From NCBI RefSeq assembly GCF_001522545.3, contig NC_031776.1:22105995-22169994 (forward strand): a stretch of DNA of 64,000 nucleotides, written 5' to 3'. The position numbers and the translations under genes are program-made. Below, piece after piece: positions 1-16,170 of the stretch (within the stretch, counting starts at the first letter, position 1; the number at the start of each line of letters is the position of its first letter). The notes under the pieces were generated by a model that saw nothing but the letters and a program-made list of their open reading frames with translations, was not told where the DNA came from and searched no databases. The DNA is from Parus major. Its lineage: Eukaryota; Chordata; Aves; Passeriformes; Paridae.

Positions 1-584
1 CAAGGCAGGAGGAGATGCTAGTAAGAGCCCTCTTCTCCTGGCCAGGCTCTGGACATGGGAGTAGCTGTGGCCAAGCACACTCTATTCATGACAGCTCTGT
101 TGAGACTGTGGTCACACCTGAGTGTCTTTCATACTTCCCCGACATGACCCTGGGGTCCCTGCTGACTGCACCCCCTCTTGGACCTGTGCCCTGCTGCCTT
201 CCCTAAAGTGGTTTGGCTTGCCCCACAGGACATAGTTTTGTCCCCCATATGGACACAAAAAGGGAGATGCAAAGGTTGGGCAGAAGGTGGGTAGAACTTC
301 TTTGCTCAGCCCAGCTCAACCTTCCTATGATCTTCACCATGAGGTGCACGGGACAGCAGAGCCACCAACTTAGTGTGTTCATATGAGGCCCCATTCTGCA
401 TGTGAACTGGGGGTGTCCGGTCATCTGCACCACTACAGGGACAAGCTGTGCCCTCCCTGCAATCCCCATCAAACACATACCCCGTGGACAGCCCATGTTT
501 ATGAGTTTTCTGGTCCCTGCTGACTGCTTGTGCAGGCAGTAGAGCCCCTGGGCAGACAGTGCCCATCCCTACCTACTTCCTGCA

Positions 585-900
585 GCTCATGTGTGCTCCC
601 TGACCACTGGTGTCTGCTCCTTACCCATCCCTGTCCATCCCTGTCCATCCCTGTCCTTTGTTGTCTTTTCTCTGTCTCCTGTGCCTGCTCCCTGTGCATC
701 CCTGCCTGCTCAGCCTTGCCTATCACTGCTTGATCCCCATTTATTTTTGCTCATCCCTGCCTGTTTCCTCCTCACTGTTGCTTCTTCCCTGACGATCCAT
801 GGTTGTTCCCTGTTCGCTGCTGCCCTGCTCACCAGCTCCCCACCCGTTAGTACCTGCTTCCCTCCCGACCTGCCTATGCCTGCCTGGTCCTTACCCATCG
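585..900. repeat. Pyrimidine-rich degenerate tandem repeat
   Basis: The + strand is strongly pyrimidine-biased and made of variants of a CCCTG-containing unit. The clearest part is a run of near-identical 10-base units (CATCCCTGTC type) at about 626-655. It then decays into CTGCCTGCTC-like units. It lies in IHH intron 1 and looks like a minisatellite-like low-complexity tract. Confidence 0.6.
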
Positions 901-2067
901 GTACCCGCTCTCTGCTGGTCCCCTCCCGCGCTCTGACACCTGCTGGCCACCGATGGCACCGGCAGAGCCGGGACAGGCTGCTCCAGGCCTGTGCCCGACG
1001 CTCTGCCTGCCTGCGGGAAAAGGCTTGAACAGTCTCGCTGTTTTTGTGCGTGCAGGGTGCCCCTGGAGGACAGAACAGCCGGCAGTGAGGGCCGGAGGGG
1101 CTCCCAGAGCGGGGTGCTGGCATGGTAGTGGCAAGGGAATGCCTGGAGTGATGGCTGGGGGATGCAAGGGGGTTTCAGGGATTCCTTCCTTGCTTCCAGT
1201 GCTGAACTCCCTTCCTGCAGGGTCCCGGTGGGGCTGGGGACCTCGGGAGCAGCCAAGAGCATGTGCCAAGTGGCACCATGGTGGTGCTGGACGGGGACAA
1301 AAGTCACTCTCCTCCCTATTCCTCCTCCCCTCACCTAGCAAATTGTTTGTCCAGCAGCTTCCTGGCTTATCTCCCCACGCCCAGGGAGCTGTGGGATGAC
1401 GGCAGACCTCATGTGGGGCAAAGGCCTGCCTGGCACTGCCCTTCCCAGGGCCTGGACCCTGCCAAGTGAGAGAGGTTTCCTCAAGAGCAGCAGCACCCAC
1501 CTTCCTAGGATGGGAACAGGTGTTTGGGGATAGGGTGAGGACCCACATTTTTGGTCCCTGCACTGCTGAAGCAGTGTTGGGGCATTTCTGAGCCTGGGGA
1601 TGTAGCCAGCATCAGGTTTTAAAGCACTGGCTCATGCTTGCTGTGTCTCAAGACCCACGACATACTATGGTGGGGAACTCCAGTACTGAGCATCATGCAA
1701 AAATGCCTACATTGGGCATTGTGCAAAAACACCACCAGCAGTGGCTGTTTTTTAAGCTGCTGGCCAGTCATTTCATTTAATGCTTCCCAGGACTGGCTTT
1801 GTGCATGACCATGAATGCTCTGTCCTCTGCCTTGATTTTATGGTAGCCCTTGTTTCCTGGGGAATGGCAGTGAAAGGAGAACTGGAGGCAGAGTTCTCCC
1901 ACCCAGCAAGCAATGGGACTCTTAATCCAGCTGGATGCCTCAGAACCAGCTGCAAACCTCAGCCTTTGGAGCCGGTGTAAAAACACCCCAGTCTCAGCTT
2001 ATCTCTTTTAAATTGACTTAAGTTTTATACACAGTTTCCCTTGATGTGATTCTTAGAGTGTGCTGTG

Positions 2068-2125
2068 CAGGGCCAGGAGTTTGATACTATGGGTCCCTTC
2101 CAACTCACTCAATTCTATGATTCCT
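2068..2125 (+). mobile_element. CR1 LINE 3' tail fragment
   Basis: The stretch has the hallmark CR1 3' end: a GGTCCCTTCCAACTCA-like block followed by ATTCTATGATTC. Only about 60 bases are recognisable. It is a short, old, 5'-truncated insertion in IHH intron 1, in the same orientation as the gene. Confidence 0.6.
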
Positions 2126-3122
2126 GAGGACCTCACAGAATCTCCTTTCTGGGCTGCGCAGTCCCAGCCCATTCACCTGGTTTTCTGCAGAAGCTCCCAT
2201 TTTCCTTTTCCTGCACCTTTTCTATCTCTCCTCCATTCCTTTAGGAGCAGGGCAAGGGATCAGAAGCTGGGGTTGTACTTCTGCAAGTCAAGCACGCAGA
2301 GTTTTGGTCTTTCACTGACCTTCAGCTGTGACTGGGGGATGTGGGGCAGGGCAGCATAAGGCTGGGAGGACTGCAAAACAGGCATTTGGGGCTGGCATCC
2401 CTCTGCTTGCTGGGGAGAACTGCCATGGGCACCTATTTCCATGCGTGACCTCTGTGGCCACGAGGTCTGGGGCTTTTAAGATCTGCTGCTGCTCCTTAGC
2501 CCAGGATTTTCAGCCCTTATGGCACGGAGAGCTTCACTCTACATTCTTTCTCTTCCAGCCCAACCGAGCTCTTGGGCAGTTTTGACATTTCCCATAGGAC
2601 AAGAGGCCGGCTAAAGCGATGAGGCTGCCCAGTGCTGTGTCTTTGTTACACAGGACTTGAGCCATACCAAGCAGAGCTTGTTGAGGACTGGGCAGGTTGT
2701 TTCATTTGTGCCTGGAGACAGCCCTAGGGTCCCTGGGACCTCCTCCCAGCCAGGAAGCAGCAGGATTGAAGCTCCTGTATCCTCCTCCTGTCAGATGGGA
2801 ACTGATGTGCTACAGTTAGCACAGGACAGGTATCTGGTGAGCAGAGAGGGCGTTTCAGCCCAGCCCAGGCTCTCAAATGAGCCTGGAATTAGGGGAGAGA
2901 GTAGGGGAGAAGGGAGCCCTGTTGAGTGCACGCTCCTCTGCCCAATGGTGGAGTATCAGGCTCTGCATTTTGGAGAGCATGGGGTAGACTCATGTTCTCA
3001 GATTTTCCTCTGCTGGACCAGCCCCCAAGGACCTGAGGGCCCAAGGAGGCTTGATGGAAGCACGGTGGGATGCAGCCTGCCAACCAGGCAGCTAATTCCT
3101 CTCTCCAAAAAACTTTTTCTGA

Positions 3123-7118
<3,996 letters not shown>

Positions 7119-7406
7119 GGGTGCACCACAGCCCCAGCCAGCACAGCTGGTGGAGATGGTGGCTGCAGGGTGACTCACTGGGGGCCAGTACCCCCTCCCA
7201 AAGCTGGGTGCCCATGGGGAGCTGCCTCCAGCCCTCTGCCTGCTTGGGGTACAACCATCTCCTGGTTGGGGGGCACCAAAGCTCCATGGTGTGCCTCATC
7301 CATGTTCACCACCCCCTCCTCAACCCCTGTTCCTGGGGACAGGAGGGAGGCATGAAGGGTTTCCCCCGGGACAGGGGGCTGCCCCCAGCTGGATCCACAT
7401 GCTGCT

Positions 7407-7444
7407 ATGTGTGTGTGTGTGTGCAATGTGTGTGTGTGTGTGCA
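7407..7444. repeat. GT dinucleotide microsatellite
   Basis: Two runs of GT repeats are separated by a short CAAT interruption. The tract lies in the probable IHH 3' UTR and is a likely length-polymorphic marker. Confidence 0.9.
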
Positions 7445-8631
7445 GAATTAGCTGACGGAGGTCTGATAGACGAGTGGGAGGGGGAAGAGGAGAGAGCCCT
7501 GGCTGCTCCACCGGGGCTCCCACCATGTCTGCACCCAGTGGAGAAGTTTAGGGAGAGGGGCCCAGGGCCCTTTGCTAGGCAGCCTGGGTGGGAAGGCAGG
7601 CAATTCTATTTTCAGCTCTGGGACATGGCAGCTGCGAGAAGGGTGACCCAGGTACTGGGACTGTGCCTTGTCCTTAGCCCAGGTGCAGGGGGCACCCAAA
7701 ATAAGCAGGTGTGGGCGGCTCTGGCACAGCTCTGGCACGAGACCTCCAAGTTGGTGACACAAGTGCCACTGGAGTGATACTAGGGAGTGAGGTGCCAAGT
7801 TCTGCCCAAAGCCAGCACCAGAGTCACCCATCTGGGCATCCTGTGGGGCTGCTGTGACAGCATGGGGCGCTCTGGCTGGCAAGGGGGGCTGTGGAGGCAG
7901 ACACACGAGCAGAAGGGTGCAAATGCCAGCCAGGCATAGACACACTGGTAGGAGCAGGGGTGGAAAGAGTCAGGGCTGCAGCCCCAGCCTGCTGGGGCCT
8001 GAAGAAAGAGGCAGAGGAGAAAACCTTCCCAGCATCTGGCCTTGAACTGGCTCAGCCCAAAGTCTTTCCCTTCCCCAAAGCTAAAAAAACTCCTCAAGCT
8101 TCAGACTCTGGCTGGCCTGACCTCCCCAAGCCCCCAGTACCCCAAACCCTCAGGGTAATTTGTTGCTGCTCACCCACTTCTGGGACCTGGGGAGAGTCTC
8201 AACAGAGCTGCAGCCACAGTTCCCCCACTCCAAATCCTAGCTAGAGCCTCAGCCTCCCCTAGCACCACAGAAGTGGAGGGGAGGGGGCTGAGGGAGGCTG
8301 TGACCCATGTCCCCCCTGTAGCATCACGCATCTTTATTTATTTATCTGCTCTTTGTATGTACCATTAATGGGAGGCAGTGTGGGCACGTCCAGGGTGAGA
8401 GGAAAATGCAGGGTGGGGGTGGGAAATCGTTTGGCTGGGTGGGGGGCGGGGGACAATTTCTTTTTTTTAAAAAAAAAACCAAAAAGCAGAAATTATTTAA
8501 AGATTGTTTTAAAGCACAGCTTTTCTGGTGATTGTTGTCCAGGATGAAGTGAGGGAGCGCAAGTGTGGCCAATGACAGGTGTATTTTTGTCTCTTCACTG
8601 GATGTACCTCTCCTGGTTGGGGACACAGCCG

Positions 8632-8637
8632 AATAAA
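8632..8637 (+). terminator. IHH: Candidate IHH polyadenylation signal
   Basis: This is a canonical AATAAA, followed within 30 bases by GT/T-rich sequence (ATTGTCTCCCTGGTGG). It is the first good signal after the IHH stop codon, and the AT-rich stretch before it fits a 3' UTR end. Confidence 0.5.
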
Positions 8638-9359
8638 TCCATTGTCTCCCTGGTGGGAGCTCTGAATTCTGGTGCAGGGAGGGTAGCCAGGGATCAGGGG
8701 TGCTTACTGCACCCACTGCTAAGGGGCAGGCAGCGCTAGAGAGCATCATGTGCTTCTCTACGAGCAAGATTTGGTCACCCCAGTGCCTTCCACTGGGAAG
8801 GATGACATCTGTCTCACTAGTTAATCTGTACCCAGGGGAGGTGGGCAACTGGGGGCTGTGGGATTGACCCAGTCTACAGGACCAAATTGTCATTACAGCC
8901 ACCTGGAAACTAGGGCAAATGGGACAGGATGTAGTAGGACAGCCACTGTGGGACTGCCAGGGATACCTCCCCATCCCAGTCTGGATTCACCTCTTCAGTG
9001 CCTGTCCATCTTTCTGTACAACCCCCAATCACCGTAACACCCGCTAAGATGGAGCCTGTATCCTGCAGACAGGTTTCCAGTGTCACCAGTGTTAGTCAGC
9101 GCTGTCCCTCACCCCTTGTAAGCCCTCTCGCACCCCTCTACCCCATCCCCATGCCAGCAGAAGGGCACCAGGCAGCACCCCATCCAGCCTCCCCATCCCT
9201 CTCCCACCCACACAGCTCTCTGTACACACCCTGCCCCATCTCCAAGCTGCCCTGCCATGGTCTCCTGGGCCATGCTGGGATCAGCATCTCCCCAGGGCTT
9301 TCCCCGGACCCCACAGCCTGGCAAGTGTGAAGCAATTCGGCAGCAGGCTGTCAGCGAGG

Positions 9360-9575
9360 GCCCTCATCACCGGGCTAATTTAAGCGCTCTGCAAGGCGGC
9401 ACAGCTAATTTAATTAGGTTCTTATTACAGAGAAGGACAAATTGGTCCCCAGGGGGCCACAGGGTCAGGCTTTCGAGAAGTGCTTTATGGAGTGAAATTT
9501 CAATCAGGCTGTTGTGGCAGGCAGGGGGAGCCAGAGGCAGAGGATGCATAAAGAGATTATATGCTCTTCGGGGTG
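9360..9575. promoter_or_regulatory. Candidate enhancer with paired TAAT sites
   Basis: The 10-base word GCTAATTTAA occurs at 9374 and again at 9404, exactly 30 bases apart; the second copy extends into TTAATTAGG, a palindromic homeodomain dimer site. Further along are CTTTATGG, TTTCAATCA and GCATAAAG motifs. The AT-rich island is set in GC-rich DNA. Calling it an enhancer is an inference from motif density only. Confidence 0.35.
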
Positions 9576-10089
9576 CCCGCTGGGGGAAATCATCTCCAGG
9601 TCCAGGTTTTTAAGGAATCAGTGAATGTGGGGCAAGAATTCTTTGCCCTATTAGAAGGATGCTGCAGGGTATATGGCAGCTGCTTTGGGATGGAGGGAGG
9701 GAAAGCAGGGAGGGCCTGGCTCTGAGCTGGCTTCAGGGCAGTGAGAAGAAGGGAAAACACCCAGAAGATGCTAGGGTCTTTCTGAAGCTCCACTAACTCC
9801 CCCATGGCTCCATAACGGCACATGAAAAGAATGTTGAGGACAAAATGATGTCAACCTGACAGACAGGACTTATGGGGGTCTCTTCCTTGCCTGGGTGTCA
9901 TCTTCTGTCTCAGCCCCAGGAGAACCAGCCTGGGAGCTGCCGCACTGCCCGTGGGCAAGTGAAGCAGTCCCATCTCCCAGCGTGCCAGTGCCAGGCGAGG
10001 GGTGGTCCCAGCAGCGTCCCAGCTGGGCGGTGATGGATGGGGATGCTAGTGGGTGGCCGGCAGAAGGGCCGGGCTGGAGGGTCCCACAA

Positions 10090-10345
10090 TGGATGTCTCT
10101 CCATCAATTTGTCCTCATTACCATATAAATGGTGGGTGGGAGGGAGAGGAAGGGCATGTGGCGACAGGAGACACCCCCGACATGTTCCCATCTGGGGTAG
10201 CACGTCCCCGCCCCCATCCTTCCAACCCTGTCTTAGCGTGATAAACCAGCTCCAACAACTCCCGGCCTCTAATTCAGCAGAAGAGAGGTACCACCCCCTA
10301 TTCAGAGCCTTGAAAAGGCTACAGGGTCCGGCGCTGTTAACAAGG
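10090..10345. promoter_or_regulatory. Candidate conserved non-coding element
   Basis: The block contains CATCAATTTGTCCTCATTAC, CATATAAATGG, GTGATAAACC, CTCTAATTCAGC and GCTGTTAACAAG. These homeodomain- and GATA-like words are in a mixed-composition block with no coding signal. The orthologous region of other birds is needed to tell conservation. Confidence 0.28.
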
Positions 10346-10869
10346 GGGGACATGGTCCCCGTCCCCGCCTCTCCCGTCTGTCCCCTGCCCCACGGCCTTC
10401 TGCCGCGGCAGTGCCAGCCAAGCTCGTTCCCGGCTCCCAGCTGACCTGCTGGCTGCTGGGGTCCCGGCAACGGAGGGGCAGGGGAGCACTGGGGCTTGGG
10501 GAGTGGGAGCGGAGCCTCTTGAAAGAATCCCCTGTTTGTGGCACAAGGGCGACAGCGGGGTGGGATCCTACCGGCCTCCCAGCCAAACCTGCCCTGCAGG
10601 GGGACAGTGTCTCCGGGCATGGTGGTGGTGGCACGTCCCCATCGTCCCTGAGCTCCAGCCAGGTCCCCACGGCCCGGGCTGTGACGTGATTGGGGTGTCA
10701 CCCAAAATATCCGTGCATGCGGACATCGGTAGAGCAGGTTGCAGGGACCCTCCTCCCAGCGAGGGCTGACCGACCCATAGCTGCTGGCCAAAAATCCGCG
10801 GAGGGGCTGCCCAGCCCGGCTCAGCCCTGCCCGCTGCCCGCCGGCAGGTGCCCGAGGACGGAGCCGCTA

Positions 10870-10930
10870 CCAGCTCTCACTTGCATTAGCGTAATTAAAC
10901 CTGATGGCTTTTGGGAGCGCTGCTGCTCCG
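10870..10930. promoter_or_regulatory. Short TAAT-rich island
   Basis: GCATTAGCGTAATTAAACC sits in an otherwise GC-rich stretch. Two overlapping homeodomain cores are visible (ATTA and TAATTA). It is a candidate regulatory motif cluster on motif evidence alone. Confidence 0.25.
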
Positions 10931-12084
10931 GTAGCAGGGGCAGGACCCCGCTCTCTGCAGCGCTGTTATGGGGGGAGGCGGGATGTCCCAATACAATGTC
11001 CCCGAGCCCACGGAGCCCCGGGGGCAGCTGCTGAGCCCACCCTGCACCCCAAATTCCTCCTCTACCTCCCCCTCTGTCCCGAGCCCCCCACCTCTTGCCC
11101 CTCTCTCAACCGTGGCACCTGGGTGAGAGGGACGTCGGGAACATCCCCCCCACTACAGATGCTGCAGAGCCCCTCTGCCTGCTTGTGGCAGCTTCTCCCG
11201 GGCAGGGATGGAGGTGTTTTAGCAGGCAACAGCCTCTGGGTGTCAACCAGAGCCTGCTGTGCCTGTATGAACACCGTGGACAGACAGACAGATGCATGCA
11301 TCCTGTCCCCTACACACAGCTTTATCCCCTGGACAGACACCTGCCCACCATTGCACTGGACACCCACCAGCTCTCAGAATCGCCATCCAGTGCCACAAAT
11401 TTCGTTTTTTTTAGCTTGTATCCTTTATATCCCAGGAACACTCACATGTGGCTTTGTCCCTGATCTCTGTCCCCTCCAGGAATAAGCTGTACATGCAATT
11501 GGCCTATAGTGACAGTAAGGCACTTTGAGGACAACAGGACATGGGCAGACCGCGGCAGTGCCCACCCCTGCAGCCATACCCACCGCTGCAGCCATGCCCA
11601 CCCCACATCAGCCAGGTGCAGAGAGTACTCTGGACCCATGGAGGGGCCTGACAACCTCTCCCAGCACACAGGGTGAATCCTGCCAACCCTCCTGCTTTTG
11701 GGGCACCCTTAGCTCCCGCTCCCGCAGTGTGGGCTGCAGAGCTGACACAACAAAGTCACCCTTTCCCTCCCCTTCCCCCCTCCCCAGTCACTGGGGCACA
11801 CTCAGTACCCACAGTGGGTCCCTGCTGCAGAATTGACAGAGCTGGGGGTGATGCTGGTGGTCCCCACCCTCCAAAGAAGTGAGAGGCAGGCAGGGGCAGC
11901 TGGCATCAATTGCTACCTCATGTCCCAGTAGGAGATGGGGGACTCAGAGCGCTGTGAGAGCAGTCAGCAGGGTACAGCCCCAGGAGAAACGTCACCGCCA
12001 TCCAGCACTGACTTCCACAAGTGTGGTGCCACAGGGGCACTGGGTGGGGGTGTGTGAGTATGCAGCCACACGCTGGGGACGAGT

Positions 12085-12410
12085 AAGAATCTAATCAGGG
12101 TCCTTTTCTGTAATAAATCATTTGTCTTAATCCAACGCCCTCCCTCCTGCTCTAATAACTCCCAGCACTGGGCCCCACAGCCACAACAATGCAGCTAATG
12201 GAACAATTTATTTTCATAATGGTGCTGGTGGGGAGAAGGGGTGGCCGGGGTGGGGGCAGCATGGTCTAGGGCAGGAGTTTCTAATTAGTGAATGAAATTT
12301 GATGTAAGGCTGGAGGAAGATGGATTTGCTTCCTGACAAGGGGCTTTTCAGCTCATCAAAGCACCCGAACAGGGAGGTAAATTAAATTATTTCTAATTCT
12401 TCACTAACCT
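12085..12410. promoter_or_regulatory. AT-rich island with many homeodomain cores
   Basis: The block carries CTAATCAGG, TAATAAATCATTTG, CTTAATCC, TCTAATAAC, GCTAATGG, CAATTTATTTTCATAATGG, CTAATTAGTG and AAATTAAATTA. The density of TAAT cores is high compared with the flanks. It is a candidate enhancer for a neural-tube or skeletal gene; the target could be IHH or MNX2. Confidence 0.35.
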
Positions 12411-13544
12411 CCAGGGAGTCACCCTTCCACCAGCAAAAGATGGGTCCATTCCTGAAATGAAGAGGCACTTGAAGGACTGAGGTTAGGTGGAAGGGACCAA
12501 TGTAAGAGATGGGGATGACAAGATGGGATGGGGTGAGACAGAGGAGCAGGACAGGCTGCCATTGACTTTGCTGGAAAAATAGGGAGGGAAAAGGTGGTGA
12601 TGGAGGGAAGAGTTGCAAATGGTCAATAAATAAACAACTCCAGGGACTAATGACTAATTTGCTGTGAGTTTTCCATCCATCCCTGTCACCGAACTAGACC
12701 TGGAGCAAAGCTGAAGCACAGCTGGTGCTGGGATGGAGCAGAGAAGCCCAGCAGCAAGGTAACAGCCTCCCAACCCTCAGGGAATTTGAGCAGGGACGGC
12801 ACTTGATTGTGAAGGGGTGACTGATGCTGAAGCAGGCAAAGGGCCCAGTGTAGGGGATTGCTTCAGCAAAGGCTCTTGTTCTCATGTCTTTGTATAATTT
12901 AAGGCCAACACCAATGAGGTTAATGCTCGTGGCATAAGGCTGTTCTTGGGACACACAGTATTATTTTTTCTAAATGCCCAGCTCCCACAGTCCTGTGATG
13001 GAGATTTGTTCTACAGAACAAGTGCACTCCCTCCTAGTTTTCCTCCTCTTGCAGAGAGACCTTCCAGTGCCAACCTGCCACTAGTCTAGATGTCCCCAGT
13101 ACCAGAGTGGAAAGAAGTCTTGGTGCTGTGGCTGAAACAGCCCCTGGCTCTACATGGAGCAGAGAGCATTACGAGCTGTCCTGAAAGCAGCCAGGGCTAT
13201 GTCACAGGTCCATTTCCTGTGGGGCCAAGGAAGCACATTCAGGAACAGCAGGTGAGTTCCTGGGGGACTTTCCATATGAAATCATGGACTGCATTTCCTG
13301 CGAGATCTGCCATCCCAACCATCCTTAGCACTGCCAAGCATCACGACTGCAGCACAGCCCAGGGAGTGAAACGGGGGAAATAGGGGGAGTAAGAGGGCTG
13401 TGTCTTACTGCAGGGAGCTGGGGAGGCATGGAAGAGCCAGGGCCCTGCAGCAGTGCCCAGGTTTGCTGCAGGCTGGGCAGCACAGTCCCCTCCCCACGGC
13501 TGAGCTAGATGGAGCTGGGACAGGCGCAGAGCCAGCTGTGCTGA

Positions 13545-13765
13545 CCCAACACTCCAGGAATTTAATTTGTTTAATATATTCCCTGGGAAAGAAGAAAATA
13601 AATAAGTGGCACCTTGCTTGCCCCCATGTCTCACTCTCACAACGGAGGTGTCAGCTTAACGAGCCGAGGCCCTCAGCCTGATTAACCAGCCGCTGCTCCC
13701 GCTAATAGGGAGCCACCGAGCAGCGTGATTGATGTATTGAGTGCATTAGCCCCCCCAGGCTGGTG
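13545..13765. promoter_or_regulatory. Candidate element with PBX/HOX-type site
   Basis: The AT-rich words AATTTAATTTGTTTAATATA (13558 onward) and GATTAACCAG, GCTAATAGGG, and TGATTGAT at 13726-13733 occur within 200 bases. TGATTGAT is the classical composite PBX/HOX core. The pieces between are GC-rich. A candidate enhancer by motif content. Confidence 0.35.
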
Positions 13766-14364
13766 CTGGGCTGCAGCACCATGCCCACCCCAGCCCCTTC
13801 GCTCCTGCACTCCGTACCCAGGCCTTGGTCAAGGGCATGTCAAAAGCTTTCTCTTGCCCCAGGACAGATTATCCTACCCCATGGCTCTGTGGTATAGACA
13901 GTAGTCGGGGACATGAAGCTGGGGCTGTTTTCAACTCTGGAGGTAGAGACAGACACTGGTGGGTCTGCCTGTGGGTCCGTGTGGCACCTTATCAAAACGG
14001 GCTGAGACGCAGAGTTGTGCAGGGCCTTTGTGCTGAGCTCTAGGTCTCATCCACACTGTTCCCCGTGGGCTGGGGTAGGGACACTTGGGGACACTGAGTC
14101 ACGGGATGTGCTAGAGGTGATGGCGACAATGCAAGGGGAGCCCACGACTCTTGGCAGTTCCTTCAAGGCTTTTATCCAGTGAGACCTTGCCATACTAGTA
14201 GGGAAAGATACTCCTCCTTTTCCCATCTGCTCCTCAGCCAGGCTCCTTTGCAGTCCTGTTTGCCTATGCCTTCATCTCCCCCCTCCCTGGGTCTCGCTGC
14301 AGGGACGTCACTTTCTCCCACCATTCCTGTCCCATAGCATCACCACCCCCTGCCCCCACCTTGG

Positions 14365-14450
14365 GAAAGGGTTAATCAGCAGCCAGGGAGACAGGGTAAT
14401 AAATGGCCGTTATCTTGTTAATGAGCTGACATTAATTAGAGCCCAAGGTC
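14365..14450. promoter_or_regulatory. Candidate TAAT/ATTA cluster
   Basis: GGTTAATCAGCAGCC, GGTAATAAATGG, CTTGTTAATGAGC and GACATTAATTAGAGCC lie within 85 bases. This is one of the tightest clusters of homeodomain cores in the intergenic interval. Confidence 0.35.
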
Positions 14451-16034
14451 CTGGGAGGAGCAGCTGATTCATCCTGACATCCCGTGAGCAGGTTAGGTGC
14501 TGACTCCATGGAAGGGACATTAACAACGAAGAGATGAGGCTGTGTTTGGGGGGAGAAGTGGTGCCTGTGAGGGTGTTCCTCCCCCTCACTCCTTCACCCC
14601 CAGACCCCAAACCTGGCTCTGTTCTCCCACAGACAGCAGTTCTGGTTTTGGGACAAGACACAGTGAAGCCAAAACAGAAGATTGTGGAGGTGACAGGAAA
14701 AATCAGAGCTGGGGGATCCCCCTGGTGCCGGGGGAAGGCGAGCCTGCCTGTGCCTGGACACAATGTGCTGGACTGCTGTGCTGGGCAAGAGCTGTGGAAA
14801 TGGGGATGTGGGGAAGCAGCAGGAGGGACAGTCACTTCCCTGCTTTCCTGGATGATGCTGAGCTATGGAAGATGCTGGCTTGTTTAGTCTCTCTCCCCCC
14901 AGAAGGCAAGGCCTGGGGTGAGGACAGACACTGAGGATGAGCCAAGGTGCTGTTCCCTCATTTGGGGACAGTAGGATGAAGGAGATCTCTGTGTGGATGC
15001 TGTGTGCTCATGGTGTTTCAGGATCAGATGTCACAGCGGTCAGGGGCTAACAGGACTGGAAATGTAGTAGTTATATAGCCTGAGTCCTTGTAAGAAGTAG
15101 ATCCAAGCTGTGTCCCTGTCACTCCAATCTATGTGTGGATGTGTCACTCCATCCCCATGTGTTTATAAGGTGACAAGCCTTCTGAATGCACACTTGAGCC
15201 CATTTGCAGTGCATTGCTGAATCCCAGGCACCTAACAGCTCTAGGGCATCCCCTGCAGCCCTCTGGCTGATTCTGAGTGTGCTGGGATCAGGTGTGACAC
15301 TCCAGAGCTGCTCTGGCTGTTTCTGCTGGGGCAGGCACCCTCCCTGCCCTGCCAACCTTCCTGTGCTGGCTTGCTGCTCCCTTGCTCCAGAGTGGAAGCT
15401 GTTAACATGTTTTTCTGCTCAGCCTTGCCATGTCCCATCAGAGATGAAGCTGCTTATTTGAGGAATTGCTTGGCTAAATAAACAGCTGCCCAGAAATCCC
15501 TGCAGGAGGCCTGTCTGAGAGGGACTGAGGCGTGTTTGCTTTGCCTGTTAACCCCTTCGCTGGGGGCTGGTACCTGGGGCTCCATGCGGAGGGAGGGTGG
15601 AGGTTGGGTACGGTGGGCAGGGGGATGGAAGCATGGGGATTTCTACATTCCAGGACAGATCCCCACCTGTTGGACTGAGCAGCTGATGTGCCCAAAGAAA
15701 CCCTCAGGATCCTGTGGCTGGCTTAGAAGTCTCTGAGGTGGGCAGGGTCAGGCCAACACACGTGAGAGGGGATCCAGGCAGGGCCAGAGCATGGCAGTGA
15801 CCGAGCACAGGACCTTGGAAGCAGGCAGGGAGGCGGCTTCGTTGACTTGTCCGCTGTCGCCATCAGAGCAGGGGGAGTCACCTAAAAACAGATGAGAAGC
15901 CCTATGAGTGTTTCTGCAGACATCTGCTCTGCTCCCATGGCCGTGGTGTGGATGCCTCTACCAGTGTTTCTGCAGAGGGAACAGCCTGGGACCTCGGGGC
16001 TGGCTGTGCCAGTTCTGACACAAGGTAGATTGAG

Positions 16035-16170
16035 CTGCCACCACTGCAGGGCTGATTAAAATCTATTATCTGGTTGGTTAATGGCCCCAAGCCGCTCACA
16101 GGTAACTTAGACTGTTCATTTAGCCACAAATCATCACTGGGCTGGCAGTTTATTTACCTTCCCCACCAGC
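16035..16170. promoter_or_regulatory. Candidate conserved non-coding element
   Basis: CTGATTAAAATCTATTATC, GGTTGGTTAATGGCC, GACTGTTCATTTAGCC, CACAAATCATCA and CAGTTTATTTACC lie in 130 bases. The TTATTTAC word is forkhead-like. No coding potential is seen. Confidence 0.28.

Larger units (their letters stand above)
7119..8655 (+). other. IHH: Probable IHH 3' UTR
   Basis: There is no coding sequence after the stop. The stretch includes a GT microsatellite (7407-7444), an AT-rich block with ATTTA-like motifs near 8332-8350, an adjoining T8/A10 run near 8462-8480, and an AATAAA at 8632-8637. I infer that the UTR runs to just past this signal; a shorter transcript is possible. Confidence 0.5.

Noticed and set aside
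874..1563. 229-codon - strand open frame in IHH intron 1
   Set aside because: Low-complexity translation with no recognised domain; overlaps pyrimidine-rich repeat.
9910..10791. 293-codon - strand open frame between IHH and MNX2
   Set aside because: Biased Pro/Gly/Arg composition, no splice context, no family motif; open because of GC-rich sequence lacking stops.
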